Assembly (NCBI RefSeq): GCF_014762685.1 | Contig: NZ_JABURM010000005.1 | Location: forward strand, 930,001-994,000 | Direction of reading: 5' to 3' | DNA length: 64,000 bases | Source of the DNA: Gracilimonas sp. | GTDB lineage: Bacteria; Bacteroidota; Rhodothermia; Balneolales; Balneolaceae | Part shown: piece by piece, positions 19,050 to 27,995 of the stretch | Layout of the letters: each line of letters starts with the position of its first letter | Numbering within the stretch: the first letter of the stretch is position 1 | Notes under the pieces: model-generated | What the model was told of the DNA's origin: nothing | The model's input: only the letters and a program-made list of their open reading frames with translations | Database searches by the model: none | Position numbers and translations under genes: made by a program

Positions 19050-19571
19050 TTAGTATATAAGTCGCTTTACCGTAGCCTTATCATTTCCGGATAATTTAAC
19101 TATAAATATATTGCTGTAATCAGTTTCATCGAGTTTTTCATATTTAGATTCTCCTAAAGACAGATTCACCAATTGTGGAGTCGTATTTGAATGTCCAACA
19201 ATCAGAACATCCTCTCCCCTGTGCTTTTGAATTATTACACTCATCAGGGAGTCGGGATTGTTCAGCTGATATTCAAAAACAGATAGATTTAGACTGTCAG
19301 CAATAGAGCTGGAGGTTTCCTTTGTGCGTTTATATCCTGTAGTGTAAATGGCAGTTATTGTATGGGATTCCATTAATAGTTCAGCTAATCGTTTTGCGCG
19401 TTCTGCTCCTTGTTTGCTCAAAGACGGGTCGTTGGTACCATCCTCTGATTTCTCTGCATGACGCACAAATATAAGTGTGGTTTCTTCTGCTAAATTAGCA
19501 GATTGTTGGCCTAAAACAGGCGCCGCTGCTAACCCAACTATAATTATAATGTTTAATATTATTTTTCTCAT
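19050..19571 (-). CDS. Secreted histidine phosphatase family protein (SixA/PGM-like)
   Basis: This 173-residue protein has an N-terminal signal peptide (MRKIILNIIIIVGLAAAPVLG) and the histidine phosphatase core: the catalytic RHAEKSE motif near residue 37 and the second histidine in VGHSNTTP. It therefore likely acts in the periplasm on a phosphoester or phosphoprotein substrate, which cannot be specified. It converges with the vWA gene, with only 6 bp between the ends. Confidence 0.82.
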   Translation of the reverse strand: MRKIILNIIIIVGLAAAPVLGQQSANLAEETTLIFVRHAEKSEDGTNDPSLSKQGAERAKRLAELLMESHTITAIYTTGYKRTKETSSSIADSLNLSVFEYQLNNPDSLMSVIIQKHRGEDVLIVGHSNTTPQLVNLSLGESKYEKLDETDYSNIFIVKLSGNDKATVKRLIY

Positions 19572-19653
19572 AGGGATAAATACCGAAATTAATTTATAAA
19601 TACATGAAAGTATCTACCGATATTTACCGAAGAAAGTTACAGTATAGATAAAA

Positions 19654-19680
19654 AAAAGCCGGCTTCTGCAGCCGGCTTTT
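19654..19680 (-). terminator. Rho-independent terminator after the coiled-coil protein gene
   Basis: A perfect GC-rich stem pairs 19654-19663 with 19671-19680 across a 7-base loop (TTCTGCA). On the minus strand the stem is followed by seven T residues. It ends the transcript of the lipoprotein/coiled-coil pair, whose last stop is 24 bp away. Confidence 0.9.
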
Positions 19681-19703
19681 CACAAGAGTTTATTTCTTTC
19701 TAA

Positions 19704-20939
19704 TCATTCTTTCTTTCGTGCAAGAACTACTATTAAGCCCACTATTGTAATCAGGCTCAACCCTAATAAAATTGGAATAACGAAAGATCTGGGTTTAGCT
19801 TCATCTCTCCAAGTCATCATTTCGGTATCTATAGTAGATATCTGACTCATCGTGAGGACCTCTCCTTCCTGCACAAACTTGCCCCAATCACTTTTGATTT
19901 TACCATTCCAAAAATCATAGAATGCCTGGAAGTCTTCGTAGTTTTCATTGGTTACTACCTTATCACGACTTGCATCGGTTGCATTACTAATAAAAGAATC
20001 GATGGCATTATAGAAGCTTTCGTTATTGTCAAAAGCACCTAAATCAACATTATTCTGTTCTAAATATGCATCAATGGATGCCCACATATTTTTAGAAGCA
20101 CTTGCTCTCCAGTCAACAAGTTTATCATCAATATTTTCCTTCCATTGAGTACTTTTGTTGCCACCGTAAATAGCAGTTAGATCATCTCCAATTTGACTCC
20201 AAACTTCATTAAATCTACTTTGGACAACATACATTCTGAGGTAATCCTCAGTCTGTAAACGACCACTGTCGGATTTCAAAATTTGAATATTTTCCGTAAT
20301 TACAGATTCAATTACTTCAAGCGGGTTGTTTCCATTTTGAATAGAACGTGCTTGTACCTCGTCTTGCATTTCAGCAAAGGTATCTCCTTCCAGGTCTTTA
20401 TACGTAACGAAAAGGGAGTCAATCATTTTCAGGACAAACTCATCTCGTTGTTCCATACTGTTTCGGTAACGCTGCACCAATTCAGATAAGTTTTTCTCAC
20501 TTTTTTGAGAATTAGCAATTGCATTCCGGAGAGAATCAGTTCTGCTGTTAAGAGTTGCCATTTCTGATTTATAAGATGACAGCTCTTTAGAAAGATTGGC
20601 TAATTTCTCATCCTGATTTTCGATGATGAGTAATTTATGCTCAGTATTACGGGCATCTTGTTTTAGTTCATCAATGCTGCTGCCAAATGTGTGCGGGTAT
20701 AAGGCATGATCTAAAAGTTGTTCATGATCCTTATATTCAAATCTAAGGTCAGATACTTTTTCCATTAAACTGTCAATCTCACCAACAGTCATAGCTTGCT
20801 CTATTGAACTTTGAAGCTCATTATATGACTCTTCAAAACTTTTCTTTATCTGATAATCTGATGTTTGGGCAATTGCAGCTGAAGTTGCAAGTGTAAGCCC
20901 AATTATGATAGTATAGGTTAGTAACTGTAAACGTTTCAT
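19704..20939 (-). CDS. Exported coiled-coil protein with C-terminal membrane anchor, function unknown
   Basis: This 411-residue protein has a signal peptide (cleavage near ATSAAIAQ-T, residue 25), long heptad-rich helices at about residues 30-170, a second helical region to about 385 and a C-terminal membrane segment with the tail LARKKE. The bulk should lie in the periplasm, anchored in the inner membrane. I recognise no domain. The start overlaps the stop of the upstream lipoprotein by ATGA, so the two are co-translated. A strong terminator follows. Its envelope location is inferred from topology. Confidence 0.7.
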   Translation of the reverse strand: MKRLQLLTYTIIIGLTLATSAAIAQTSDYQIKKSFEESYNELQSSIEQAMTVGEIDSLMEKVSDLRFEYKDHEQLLDHALYPHTFGSSIDELKQDARNTEHKLLIIENQDEKLANLSKELSSYKSEMATLNSRTDSLRNAIANSQKSEKNLSELVQRYRNSMEQRDEFVLKMIDSLFVTYKDLEGDTFAEMQDEVQARSIQNGNNPLEVIESVITENIQILKSDSGRLQTEDYLRMYVVQSRFNEVWSQIGDDLTAIYGGNKSTQWKENIDDKLVDWRASASKNMWASIDAYLEQNNVDLGAFDNNESFYNAIDSFISNATDASRDKVVTNENYEDFQAFYDFWNGKIKSDWGKFVQEGEVLTMSQISTIDTEMMTWRDEAKPRSFVIPILLGLSLITIVGLIVVLARKKE

Positions 20940-21433
20940 GATTCTTCCTCCTCCTCGTCATTACTATTTTCCTGAAGTCCATTTTCATTCATGGTGAGCA
21001 CTTCATTAGTATCTGTTTTTACGAGTTGTACGCTGGCATCTCGTAAATTAAAAGCAGGCGCTGATAGTCTTTCTTCAGATACCTGAATTTTGTTTCTAAG
21101 TCTTAAATTTCCTTTTCCGGGTTCCATTACATATACATTTTTAAAATTATTGGCTGTAATGAAATAATAACCTTCGGCATTTCGAATCAGCCGTACTTCT
21201 TTAATCTCGGTCTTTGCTGAATCTTCTACACCAAATTCTTGCTCTTGGAAAGGTGTTACATTGAATGTTATACCGTGACGAACATCATGAACATTACCAT
21301 TCTCGTCAGGCACTAATACAGATTCAATTTGTTGTGCGTAATTAACATTCTCAACCACAAACGTTTTGCAGGCCGTGCCTAACATCACGATTGAAGCCAA
21401 CAAAATAATCGGGATATATTTTTGGGATTTCAT
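20936..21433 (-). CDS. Putative lipoprotein, function unknown
   Basis: This 165-residue protein has a lipoprotein signal (MKSQKYIPIILLASIVMLGT then AC, with Cys near residue 22) and a beta-rich body including a GYYFITANNFKNVYV stretch. The C-terminal tail is highly acidic (NDEEEEES). The acidic tail could bind cations or a basic partner, but that is speculation. It is the first gene of a two-gene unit with the coiled-coil protein. I recognise no family. Confidence 0.65.
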   Translation of the reverse strand: MKSQKYIPIILLASIVMLGTACKTFVVENVNYAQQIESVLVPDENGNVHDVRHGITFNVTPFQEQEFGVEDSAKTEIKEVRLIRNAEGYYFITANNFKNVYVMEPGKGNLRLRNKIQVSEERLSAPAFNLRDASVQLVKTDTNEVLTMNENGLQENSNDEEEEES

Positions 21434-21501
21434 TTTCGGTCCTCAATTACTGGTTCTTATAGTTCAGTTAATTGTATCCGATAAATAAAAATATGTTCCG
21501 A

Positions 21502-22044
21502 TTACTCAGTGATAATACTCTCTATTGGTATATTTTCGGGCAGAAGGTCTCTTCCTTTCAAAAAGGAAAGTTCAATAATAAAAGAATAACCAATGATTTC
21601 CCCGCCCAGTCTCTTAATTAATTCAGTAGCCGCAGAAGCTGTCCCCCCGGTAGCAATCAAATCATCATGAATAATTACTTTGGCCCCTTTAAAGATGGCG
21701 TCTTTATGAATTTCTACACTATCCGTTCCATATTCTAAGGCATAAACTTCGGATAAAGTCTCAGCCGGAAGCTTACCGGGTTTCCTGACTGGAATAAAAC
21801 CTGCATTTAAATCCTGAGCTAAATTAGTTCCAAACAAAAACCCCCGAGATTCCAATCCAACTACAAAATCAACCAACTTACCCCGGAAAGGACTCGCCAA
21901 CATATAGGAAGTTAATTCAAGCGCCTTTTTGTCTTGCAGCAAGGTAGTTATATCTTTAAACTGAATTCCGGGTTTGGGAAAGTCCGGAATAGTTCGGATG
22001 GTTTCAGATATATAATTTTTAATGCTTTGCTCTACTTTTTTCAT
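21502..22044 (-). CDS. apt: Adenine phosphoribosyltransferase
   Basis: This 180-residue enzyme converts adenine and PRPP to AMP in purine salvage. It has the family landmarks PKPGIQFKDIT near the N-terminus, VGLESRGFLFG, and the PRPP-binding IIHDDLIATGGTA (about residues 122-134). I choose the ATG at 22044; a TTG at 22047 would add one methionine. It is divergent from tadA. Confidence 0.95.
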   Translation of the reverse strand: MKKVEQSIKNYISETIRTIPDFPKPGIQFKDITTLLQDKKALELTSYMLASPFRGKLVDFVVGLESRGFLFGTNLAQDLNAGFIPVRKPGKLPAETLSEVYALEYGTDSVEIHKDAIFKGAKVIIHDDLIATGGTASAATELIKRLGGEIIGYSFIIELSFLKGRDLLPENIPIESIITE

Positions 22045-22102
22045 CAAGATTGGATTAAGTTCGCGCCAAGGTAATTAAAAGCAAGGATAGCAATCAAGTA
22101 AC

Positions 22103-22576
22103 ATGAATAAAATAGATCTTCCGGTTTGGCAAAAACATCAACGATTTATGGCCCGTGCTTTTACGCTGGCAGAACAGGCTTTCGAAGAAGGAGAAGTACC
22201 TGTGGGAGCAGTATTGGTATATAAAGGACAAATAGTAGGCAAAGGTTACAATCAGGTGGAGCGATTAAATGATCCCACTGCTCATGCAGAAATGATTGCG
22301 ATATCCGCTGCTTGCGAAACTTTAGCTGAAAAATATTTAAATGATTGCACCCTCTATGTTACACTGGAGCCCTGCCCCATGTGTGCCGGAGCGGCATTTT
22401 GGAGTAAATTGGGAGGTATTGTGTTTGGAGCGGTGGATCCAAAATCTGGGGGATGTGGCAGTATTTTCAATATAGCCTCTAACCAAAAACTAAACCATCA
22501 GGTAGAAGTTATTCACGGAGTCATGGAAGCGGAAAGCGAACACTTAATGAAAGAGTTTTTTAAAAGTAAACGCTGA
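22103..22576 (+). CDS. tadA: tRNA adenosine-34 deaminase
   Basis: This 157-residue zinc deaminase converts A34 to inosine in tRNA-Arg(ACG). The active site has H61-A-E63 (the zinc histidine and the proton-shuttling glutamate) and P-C91-x2-C94 (the zinc cysteines). The C-terminal helix with KEFFKSKR contacts tRNA in the family. No strong ribosome binding site is seen. It is divergent from apt and converges with the bioC-like gene, with 11 bp between the ends. Confidence 0.93.
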   Translation: MNKIDLPVWQKHQRFMARAFTLAEQAFEEGEVPVGAVLVYKGQIVGKGYNQVERLNDPTAHAEMIAISAACETLAEKYLNDCTLYVTLEPCPMCAGAAFWSKLGGIVFGAVDPKSGGCGSIFNIASNQKLNHQVEVIHGVMEAESEHLMKEFFKSKR

Positions 22577-22587
22577 GCATTCGGTAT

Positions 22588-23382
22588 TTAGCTTCCCTTT
22601 TTTGCAGCTAAATAAACAACATGCCACTTTATATTTACTTTCCCTTCTGATTTATTATCCCAATGATTAACTAATAGTTTAAATTGTTTGTGACTCAATG
22701 ACTTATCAAGTGTGCTGGTTGATGAGCCAATTGATTTTAAATGGCGAAAGAAATTAAGTGAGGAATCAAATTCCTGGTATAAATCATTCTCATAATAATC
22801 AATCTGCATGTCTTCCATCGATAGTTTCACGGCTACTTCTTCGACATCAGGCAATGGATTGGCGGTATGTGGGATCCCCAGCTCCAAACAATACTCATAC
22901 CATTTTGGGAAAGAATGATTTCCGGGAAATGAACCCAACATAATACCTCCCGGAAGCAAAGCACGGGATAAATTCTGTAGTCCAAGAGACGGGTCTTTAA
23001 ACCAATGAGCGGCAAAATTACTTATGATCAGTCCGTATTCAGGAGTATATGCTTTATAATCGTTTACATCCAGGTGTTTAAATTTGATGTCACTCAACGG
23101 CAATTCTTGTTCCGTAAGCTGAGCTTTACAATAATCAAGCATCTGCGGAGAGGCATCACTTACAATAATAGTTCGATTGGGAAATTCCCGGATTAGATCG
23201 GCTGTTAACAGACCAGTTCCGGCCCCCACTTCCAGTATGGGACCGGGAGGTATTGCCCCTTTCCATGGAATTAATGAGGCAATTAAACCTTTAGCTACTC
23301 TTCGCTGAAGATCGGCTTCCTGATGATAGTTTTGTGCAGCCTTTCCGAATGTTTGAATTACTTTACTAATAGGGCTAAAAAT
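22588..23382 (-). CDS. BioC-like SAM-dependent methyltransferase with no canonical start codon
   Basis: The frame encodes a class I methyltransferase. The SAM-binding motif is ILEVGAGTGLLTADLI, and the post-motif VSDASPQML and ISNFAAHWFKDP segments match BioC (malonyl-ACP methyltransferase of biotin synthesis). A GTG inside the motif (at 23229) cannot be the true start: the 45 codons before it encode a conserved-looking BioC N-terminus (IQTFGKAAQNYHQEADLQRR). In this frame, after an in-frame TAA at 23383-23385, there is no ATG, GTG, TTG or CTG before that segment. The only candidates near it are ATT codons at 23380-23382 and 23368-23370. I give the longest frame (264 codons). Either ATT is used, or the start has been lost. 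No other biotin gene is nearby. Confidence 0.65.
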   Translation of the reverse strand: MFSPISKVIQTFGKAAQNYHQEADLQRRVAKGLIASLIPWKGAIPPGPILEVGAGTGLLTADLIREFPNRTIIVSDASPQMLDYCKAQLTEQELPLSDIKFKHLDVNDYKAYTPEYGLIISNFAAHWFKDPSLGLQNLSRALLPGGIMLGSFPGNHSFPKWYEYCLELGIPHTANPLPDVEEVAVKLSMEDMQIDYYENDLYQEFDSSLNFFRHLKSIGSSTSTLDKSLSHKQFKLLVNHWDNKSEGKVNIKWHVVYLAAKKGS

Positions 23383-23412
23383 TTATGGTCAAAGTATAAA
23401 AGTATATTAGTT

Positions 23413-24504
23413 CTATAAAGCTGGCTCGTTACTTTCCGAAGTCCAGGTAGAGTCAGACTCTAATGTTCTTCCCATGGCTCTGAATTGCCGAACGAAAGGA
23501 AGCTTCTTTCGAACTTCCGGGGCAAATTGAGAATATTCTACCATAAATAGACGATTAGTATCCGGATCATAATATGTGAAATTTACAAACGGTCCCCCCA
23601 TGGCCCCGTTGATCATCTGCCAGGTACCCAATGTTTCATAAGCAATCAGGCGGCCTTTTTGAAAAGATTTAGTTTCAACCGGCCGGCGGTATTCGGTATT
23701 CACGTACATCGAATCCCTTGCTCCTTTAATGAATTGCGCTGAAAGTGAATCACGAGTAGCATTTATCCAGTCGCTGTCCAGAAAAGAAATATCGGGAACA
23801 TTATTTTTCCACCAAATCCACATCCAACGATCGTTCTGAGGCAGAAATCGCCGGTAACTTTGAAAATTCAGAGTATCGATATTTTTGACATAATCATGTT
23901 GAATTCTGACTTTAAACCCATGATTTTCCCAAAGTGAATCAGAATACTGAGTTTGCTCCATCCTCTCATACACGAAGTACTCCCATCTTTTAAGCTCTTT
24001 CTCCAACATATCACTAAGCAAGGAGTTTTCGGTATTTCGGATTTTCTGGGCTAATAATGAATCCGAGGTAGAGGTTAAAATCAAAACATACTGGTCTCGA
24101 TACCATTGGTCCTCTACCGGAAACGCAAAACTTTCACCTTCATTTACCCGTTGTTCTACACTCTCATCCAAAAATCCGCGAATTTGACGCCCGGTGTTAG
24201 ATTCTTCATCAATGGGAGCAGCGAAAATGAGATTTTTTTGTTTTTTGATTCGATCGAGATGGTTTTGAGATCGAATAGTCATAAACCTTAAGTCATAGTA
24301 TGGTTCACCATTTGGAAGTGTTAAAACCCATTGCCCAAATACATCTCGAATAGCTTCTGCTGTCTCACTTTCCCATTTCGTGGAATCCATGACTACCACT
24401 ACTTCCCGGGTATTCCCTTCCGCCAGGGAGCGATAATCTCCATCACAAGAAATAAATAAAAGCGCGAAGGTTGCTATAATAATTGCTGAAAAAGTCCGTC
24501 TCAT
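23413..24504 (-). CDS. DUF4837-family lipoprotein
   Basis: This 363-residue protein has a lipoprotein signal (MRRTFSAIIIATFALLFI then SC) and resembles DUF4837 (PF16125), a Bacteroidota lipoprotein family of unknown function. Typical elements are the REVVVVMDSTKWE strand near the N-terminus, the FQSYRRFLPQNDRW-type segment, and the late TWQMINGAMGGPFVNF block. It starts 9 bp after the trpA stop with no terminator between, so it may be co-transcribed with the trp operon. The bioC-like frame follows after 30 bp. Confidence 0.8.
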   Translation of the reverse strand: MRRTFSAIIIATFALLFISCDGDYRSLAEGNTREVVVVMDSTKWESETAEAIRDVFGQWVLTLPNGEPYYDLRFMTIRSQNHLDRIKKQKNLIFAAPIDEESNTGRQIRGFLDESVEQRVNEGESFAFPVEDQWYRDQYVLILTSTSDSLLAQKIRNTENSLLSDMLEKELKRWEYFVYERMEQTQYSDSLWENHGFKVRIQHDYVKNIDTLNFQSYRRFLPQNDRWMWIWWKNNVPDISFLDSDWINATRDSLSAQFIKGARDSMYVNTEYRRPVETKSFQKGRLIAYETLGTWQMINGAMGGPFVNFTYYDPDTNRLFMVEYSQFAPEVRKKLPFVRQFRAMGRTLESDSTWTSESNEPAL

Positions 24505-24513
24505 ATTGTATAG

Positions 24514-25323
24514 TTAATTTCCGAATTTCAATGAATGAACGAAGGAAAACAGGCGTGATTGCCATCCGTCGTTCGGGTAATGATCTTTAATAGTATCAAT
24601 TAAAGCACTTCCAACAATAAAACCATCAGCATTTGATGCGATGTTCTGTGCATCTTGGTAAGATTTAATACCAAATCCTACCATCACCGGATTATGAGTA
24701 ATATTGGTTTTTACCCGCTTAATAAAACGGTCTACTGAGTTTGATACTTCTTTACCATCCCGGGCACCGGTTACACCGGTAACGGAAACACAATATACAA
24801 ATCCCTCCGACTTTTCATCAGCCATCTGCATGCGTTCGTCAGAGGTATTTGGTGCAACCAGGTAAATTAATGCAAGGTTTGACTTTTCAGCTCGTTTTTT
24901 GATGATTCCTCCTTCTTCGATTGGAAGGTCCGGTATAATCAAACCATCCACGCCCGCTTCGCCAGCTTCTTTGCAAAACTTATCCACACCATATCTCAAA
25001 ACCGGGTTCATATACCCCATCAGGATCATCGGAATCTCGGAATGTTTCCTCACTTCCTTAACCATATCAAAAATCTTATTCATGGTAATACCGTTTTTAA
25101 TGGCAACATCACTTGAATATTGAATGGTTGGTCCATCTGCCAATGGATCACTGAATGGCATCCCCAACTCAATAATATCAGCTCCGTTTTTCTCAAAGCC
25201 AAGGATTAAATTGACGGTAGATTCTAAATCCGGAAATCCGGCAGTAAGGAATAAACTCATTAGCTTCGAATCTTTTCCTTTTTCTTCAAATACCTTCTGA
25301 ATTCTGTTCATTCTATCCATCAT
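24514..25323 (-). CDS. trpA: Tryptophan synthase alpha subunit
   Basis: This 269-residue TIM-barrel enzyme cleaves indole-3-glycerol phosphate and passes indole to TrpB. The catalytic Glu lies in [16 protein letters not shown], with the following Asp in the same motif (D-P-L-A-D-G). The phosphate-binding VGFGI and GSALI segments are present. Its ATG overlaps the trpB stop (ATGA), the usual B-A coupling. It is the last biosynthetic gene of the operon. Confidence 0.97.
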   Translation of the reverse strand: MMDRMNRIQKVFEEKGKDSKLMSLFLTAGFPDLESTVNLILGFEKNGADIIELGMPFSDPLADGPTIQYSSDVAIKNGITMNKIFDMVKEVRKHSEIPMILMGYMNPVLRYGVDKFCKEAGEAGVDGLIIPDLPIEEGGIIKKRAEKSNLALIYLVAPNTSDERMQMADEKSEGFVYCVSVTGVTGARDGKEVSNSVDRFIKRVKTNITHNPVMVGFGIKSYQDAQNIASNADGFIVGSALIDTIKDHYPNDGWQSRLFSFVHSLKFGN

Positions 25324-26525
25324 AAATTTTCAGAAATGGTTTTCATATCCTTGTCGCCACGACCGGAAAGATTCAGGATCACAATTTCATCTTTAGTTGT
25401 CTCGGGCATTAGTTTATCCAGCCATGCAAAAGCATGAGCGGTTTCCAGAGCCGGGATAATACCCTCTTTCTCTGATAATAATTTCACAGCTTCCATGGCC
25501 TCCTTATCAGTTACCGCATAGTACTTAACTCTTCCTAAATCCTTTAAATGGGCGTGCTCCGGGCCTACTCCGGGATAATCGAGTCCGGCACTTATGGAAT
25601 GAGCTAATTCAATTTGCCCCTCCTCGCTCTGCAGTAAATAACTGAGTGAGCCATGGAGAATTCCAGGGGTTCCCTTACTCATGGTAGCAGCGGTTTTCCC
25701 TGATTCTACCCCTAATCCTCCAGCTTCGATTCCAATGATTTTAACGGAGTCATCATCAATAAAGGGATAGTAAAAACCAATAGCATTGGATCCTCCTCCC
25801 ACGCAGGCAATCAAATAGTCCGGATTGCGGTTTTCAGCTTTATGAATTTGGAATTTCGTTTCATTGCCGATTACCTCATGAAAATAACGAACCATCATTG
25901 GGTAAGGATGAGGCCCGACCACTGATCCAATGATATAAAAAGTAGAATCTACATTTGTAACCCAATCCCTAATCGCTTCATTGGTGGCATCTTTCAAGGT
26001 TTTGGATCCACTGGTTACATTTCGCACCTCTGCTCCAAGCAATCGCATACGATCTACATTCAGCTTTTGGCGTACCATGTCCTCCTCGCCCATATAAACA
26101 ATGCAATCCAAACCAAACTTGGCACAAGCTGTTGCAGTGGCTACTCCATGCTGCCCTGCTCCTGTTTCAGCGATAATTCTTTTCTTGCCCATTCTACGCG
26201 CCAACAAAACCTGGCCGATCGCATTATTAATCTTATGAGCTCCGGTATGACATAAATCCTCTCTTTTAAGATAGATTTTAGCTTTGCCATAGTGTTCTGT
26301 TAAACGATCGGCAAAGGTAAGCTTGGTAGGCCTCCCGACATATTCATCCAGTAATTTATCCAGTTCCTTTCTGAATTCAGGATCTTCTTTTGCCTTATTA
26401 AATTCTTCTTCCAATTCCTGAATTGCAGGAATTAAAATCTCGGGTACAAATTTCCCGCCGAATTCTCCATAATAACCACGGTTATCGGGGAAACTATAAG
26501 TTTTAGTCTTGGTTTTTATATCCAT
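25320..26525 (-). CDS. trpB: Tryptophan synthase beta subunit
   Basis: This 401-residue PLP enzyme joins indole to serine. The PLP lysine is in [14 protein letters not shown], and the phosphate-binding loop is [10 protein letters not shown]. The start is the ATG at 26525, one base beyond the trpF stop, giving [21 protein letters not shown] longer frame running back into trpF has no family support. It is a trpB1-type protein, consistent with pairing with the adjacent trpA. Confidence 0.97.
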   Translation of the reverse strand: MDIKTKTKTYSFPDNRGYYGEFGGKFVPEILIPAIQELEEEFNKAKEDPEFRKELDKLLDEYVGRPTKLTFADRLTEHYGKAKIYLKREDLCHTGAHKINNAIGQVLLARRMGKKRIIAETGAGQHGVATATACAKFGLDCIVYMGEEDMVRQKLNVDRMRLLGAEVRNVTSGSKTLKDATNEAIRDWVTNVDSTFYIIGSVVGPHPYPMMVRYFHEVIGNETKFQIHKAENRNPDYLIACVGGGSNAIGFYYPFIDDDSVKIIGIEAGGLGVESGKTAATMSKGTPGILHGSLSYLLQSEEGQIELAHSISAGLDYPGVGPEHAHLKDLGRVKYYAVTDKEAMEAVKLLSEKEGIIPALETAHAFAWLDKLMPETTKDEIVILNLSGRGDKDMKTISENL

Positions 26526-26526
26526 T

Positions 26527-27183
26527 TTATCTTTTCGCCTCTGAGGCCCTGATTTCATCCATAAATGTTTCGATCTTGTCAAAATCTTTGAGTCCCGGTT
26601 CTGCTTCCAGGCTACTGGAAACATCAATTGCATAAGGCTGAGCGGTATTAATTGCTTCTCTGACATTATCAGAATTCAAACCACCTGACAGAAAAAAAGG
26701 GATTTTAATTCCAATCTCTTTGAGGATACTCCAATCAAAAGTAGTTCCGGTTCCACCCCAGATCCCTTCGATTTTAGTGTCAAAAAGTAGAAAATCAGCT
26801 ACTTCAGTATATTGATCAACCTGATGTTTTAACAGATACTCCACAGTTTCTTCCTCGATATGGATGACCTTTATGATAGGTTTATCTATTAATTCACAAT
26901 ACTCCGGGGTTTCATCTCCATGCAACTGTACATAATCCAAACCTGTTTCTTTAGAAATTCGATTCACATCATCTAAAGGTTGATTAACAAATACACCTAC
27001 TTTTTCCGGGCCTTCAATCCAGTTGATAATTGCTCCGGCTTCTCCCGGCTCCACATAGCGTGGGCTTTTTTCGTAAAAGATAAATCCAAGATAATCGACC
27101 AATGCACCGGCAGCAAACCGAGCATCTTCCAGGTTCGTGATTCCGCAAATTTTAATTTTGGTTCGCACTGGCTGACGACTCAT
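26527..27183 (-). CDS. trpF: Phosphoribosylanthranilate isomerase
   Basis: This 218-residue barrel enzyme catalyses the Amadori rearrangement of phosphoribosylanthranilate. It has [11 protein letters not shown] with the catalytic cysteine, VGVFVNQ, VQLHGDE, and the phosphate site [11 protein letters not shown]. The ATG overlaps the trpC stop (ATGA). It is a separate gene rather than a trpC fusion. Confidence 0.96.
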   Translation of the reverse strand: MSRQPVRTKIKICGITNLEDARFAAGALVDYLGFIFYEKSPRYVEPGEAGAIINWIEGPEKVGVFVNQPLDDVNRISKETGLDYVQLHGDETPEYCELIDKPIIKVIHIEEETVEYLLKHQVDQYTEVADFLLFDTKIEGIWGGTGTTFDWSILKEIGIKIPFFLSGGLNSDNVREAINTAQPYAIDVSSSLEAEPGLKDFDKIETFMDEIRASEAKR

Positions 27184-27995
27184 GAGCTTTTTAGTCTTTT
27201 AAATTCTTTTTCTGATTGTTCTATTATGTTTTTAACGGCTTGCCCCGGATCATCTTGCCGCATAAAATACTCACCGATTAAAGCAGAATGAATGCCATTT
27301 TTCTTCAATAAGGCTAAATCTGCCCCTGTTGACAAGCCACTTTCAGAGACCAATACTGTACCTTCAGGCGCTTGTTGGAGGATTTCAATCCCTCGGTGAA
27401 CATCTACTTCAAAATTCTTTAAGTCTCGATTATTGACTCCCAAGATATTTATTAATTCGAAATTGATTCTATCAAAATCGTGCTGATCATAACATTCAAC
27501 CAACGCATCTAACCCAAATTCTCGGCTGGCATGCAGTAATTCATCAAGTTGTGTGCCATCAGTTATGGATACAATAATTAAAACCGCATCTGCACCGAAT
27601 GCGCGAGCTTCTTTGATTTGGTATGGATCGACAATAAAATCTTTCCGAAGTACCGGGATTTGAACTCGTTTAGAAATTAATTCCAAATATTCTAAATCTC
27701 CCTTAAAAAAAGGCTGATCCGTTAAGACAGAAACAGCAGATGCACCCCCCTCTTCATACCTGAGGGCGATATCAACCGGATCAAAATTCTTACGAATAAC
27801 TCCTTTGGATGGAGACGCTTTTTTCACTTCCGAAATAATGGATACGGTTTCATTACCGGAAATTGCTTTGCTAAAAGAAATCCGCTCTCTTTGAAAACCT
27901 TCAAATGAATTAAAATCATTGAAAGAAACCTTCTTCCTTCGTTTGTAAAGATCTTCGGTTGTTTGTTCGACTATTTTATCCAGAATGGTACTCAT
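27180..27995 (-). CDS. trpC: Indole-3-glycerol phosphate synthase
   Basis: This 271-residue enzyme closes the indole ring. It has the SEVKKASPSKG motif with catalytic lysine, VLRKDFIVDPYQI, GADAVLIIVSI, GVNNRDLKNFEVD, and VSESGLSTGADL, all family landmarks. The start overlaps the trpD stop by one base (TGATG). Confidence 0.97.
   Translation of the reverse strand: MSTILDKIVEQTTEDLYKRRKKVSFNDFNSFEGFQRERISFSKAISGNETVSIISEVKKASPSKGVIRKNFDPVDIALRYEEGGASAVSVLTDQPFFKGDLEYLELISKRVQIPVLRKDFIVDPYQIKEARAFGADAVLIIVSITDGTQLDELLHASREFGLDALVECYDQHDFDRINFELINILGVNNRDLKNFEVDVHRGIEILQQAPEGTVLVSESGLSTGADLALLKKNGIHSALIGEYFMRQDDPGQAVKNIIEQSEKEFKRLKSS

Noticed and set aside
26526-26666. Longer trpB frame beginning 47 codons upstream
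   Set aside because: The extra residues lie within trpF and have no resemblance to TrpB. The ATG at 26525 gives the family N-terminus.
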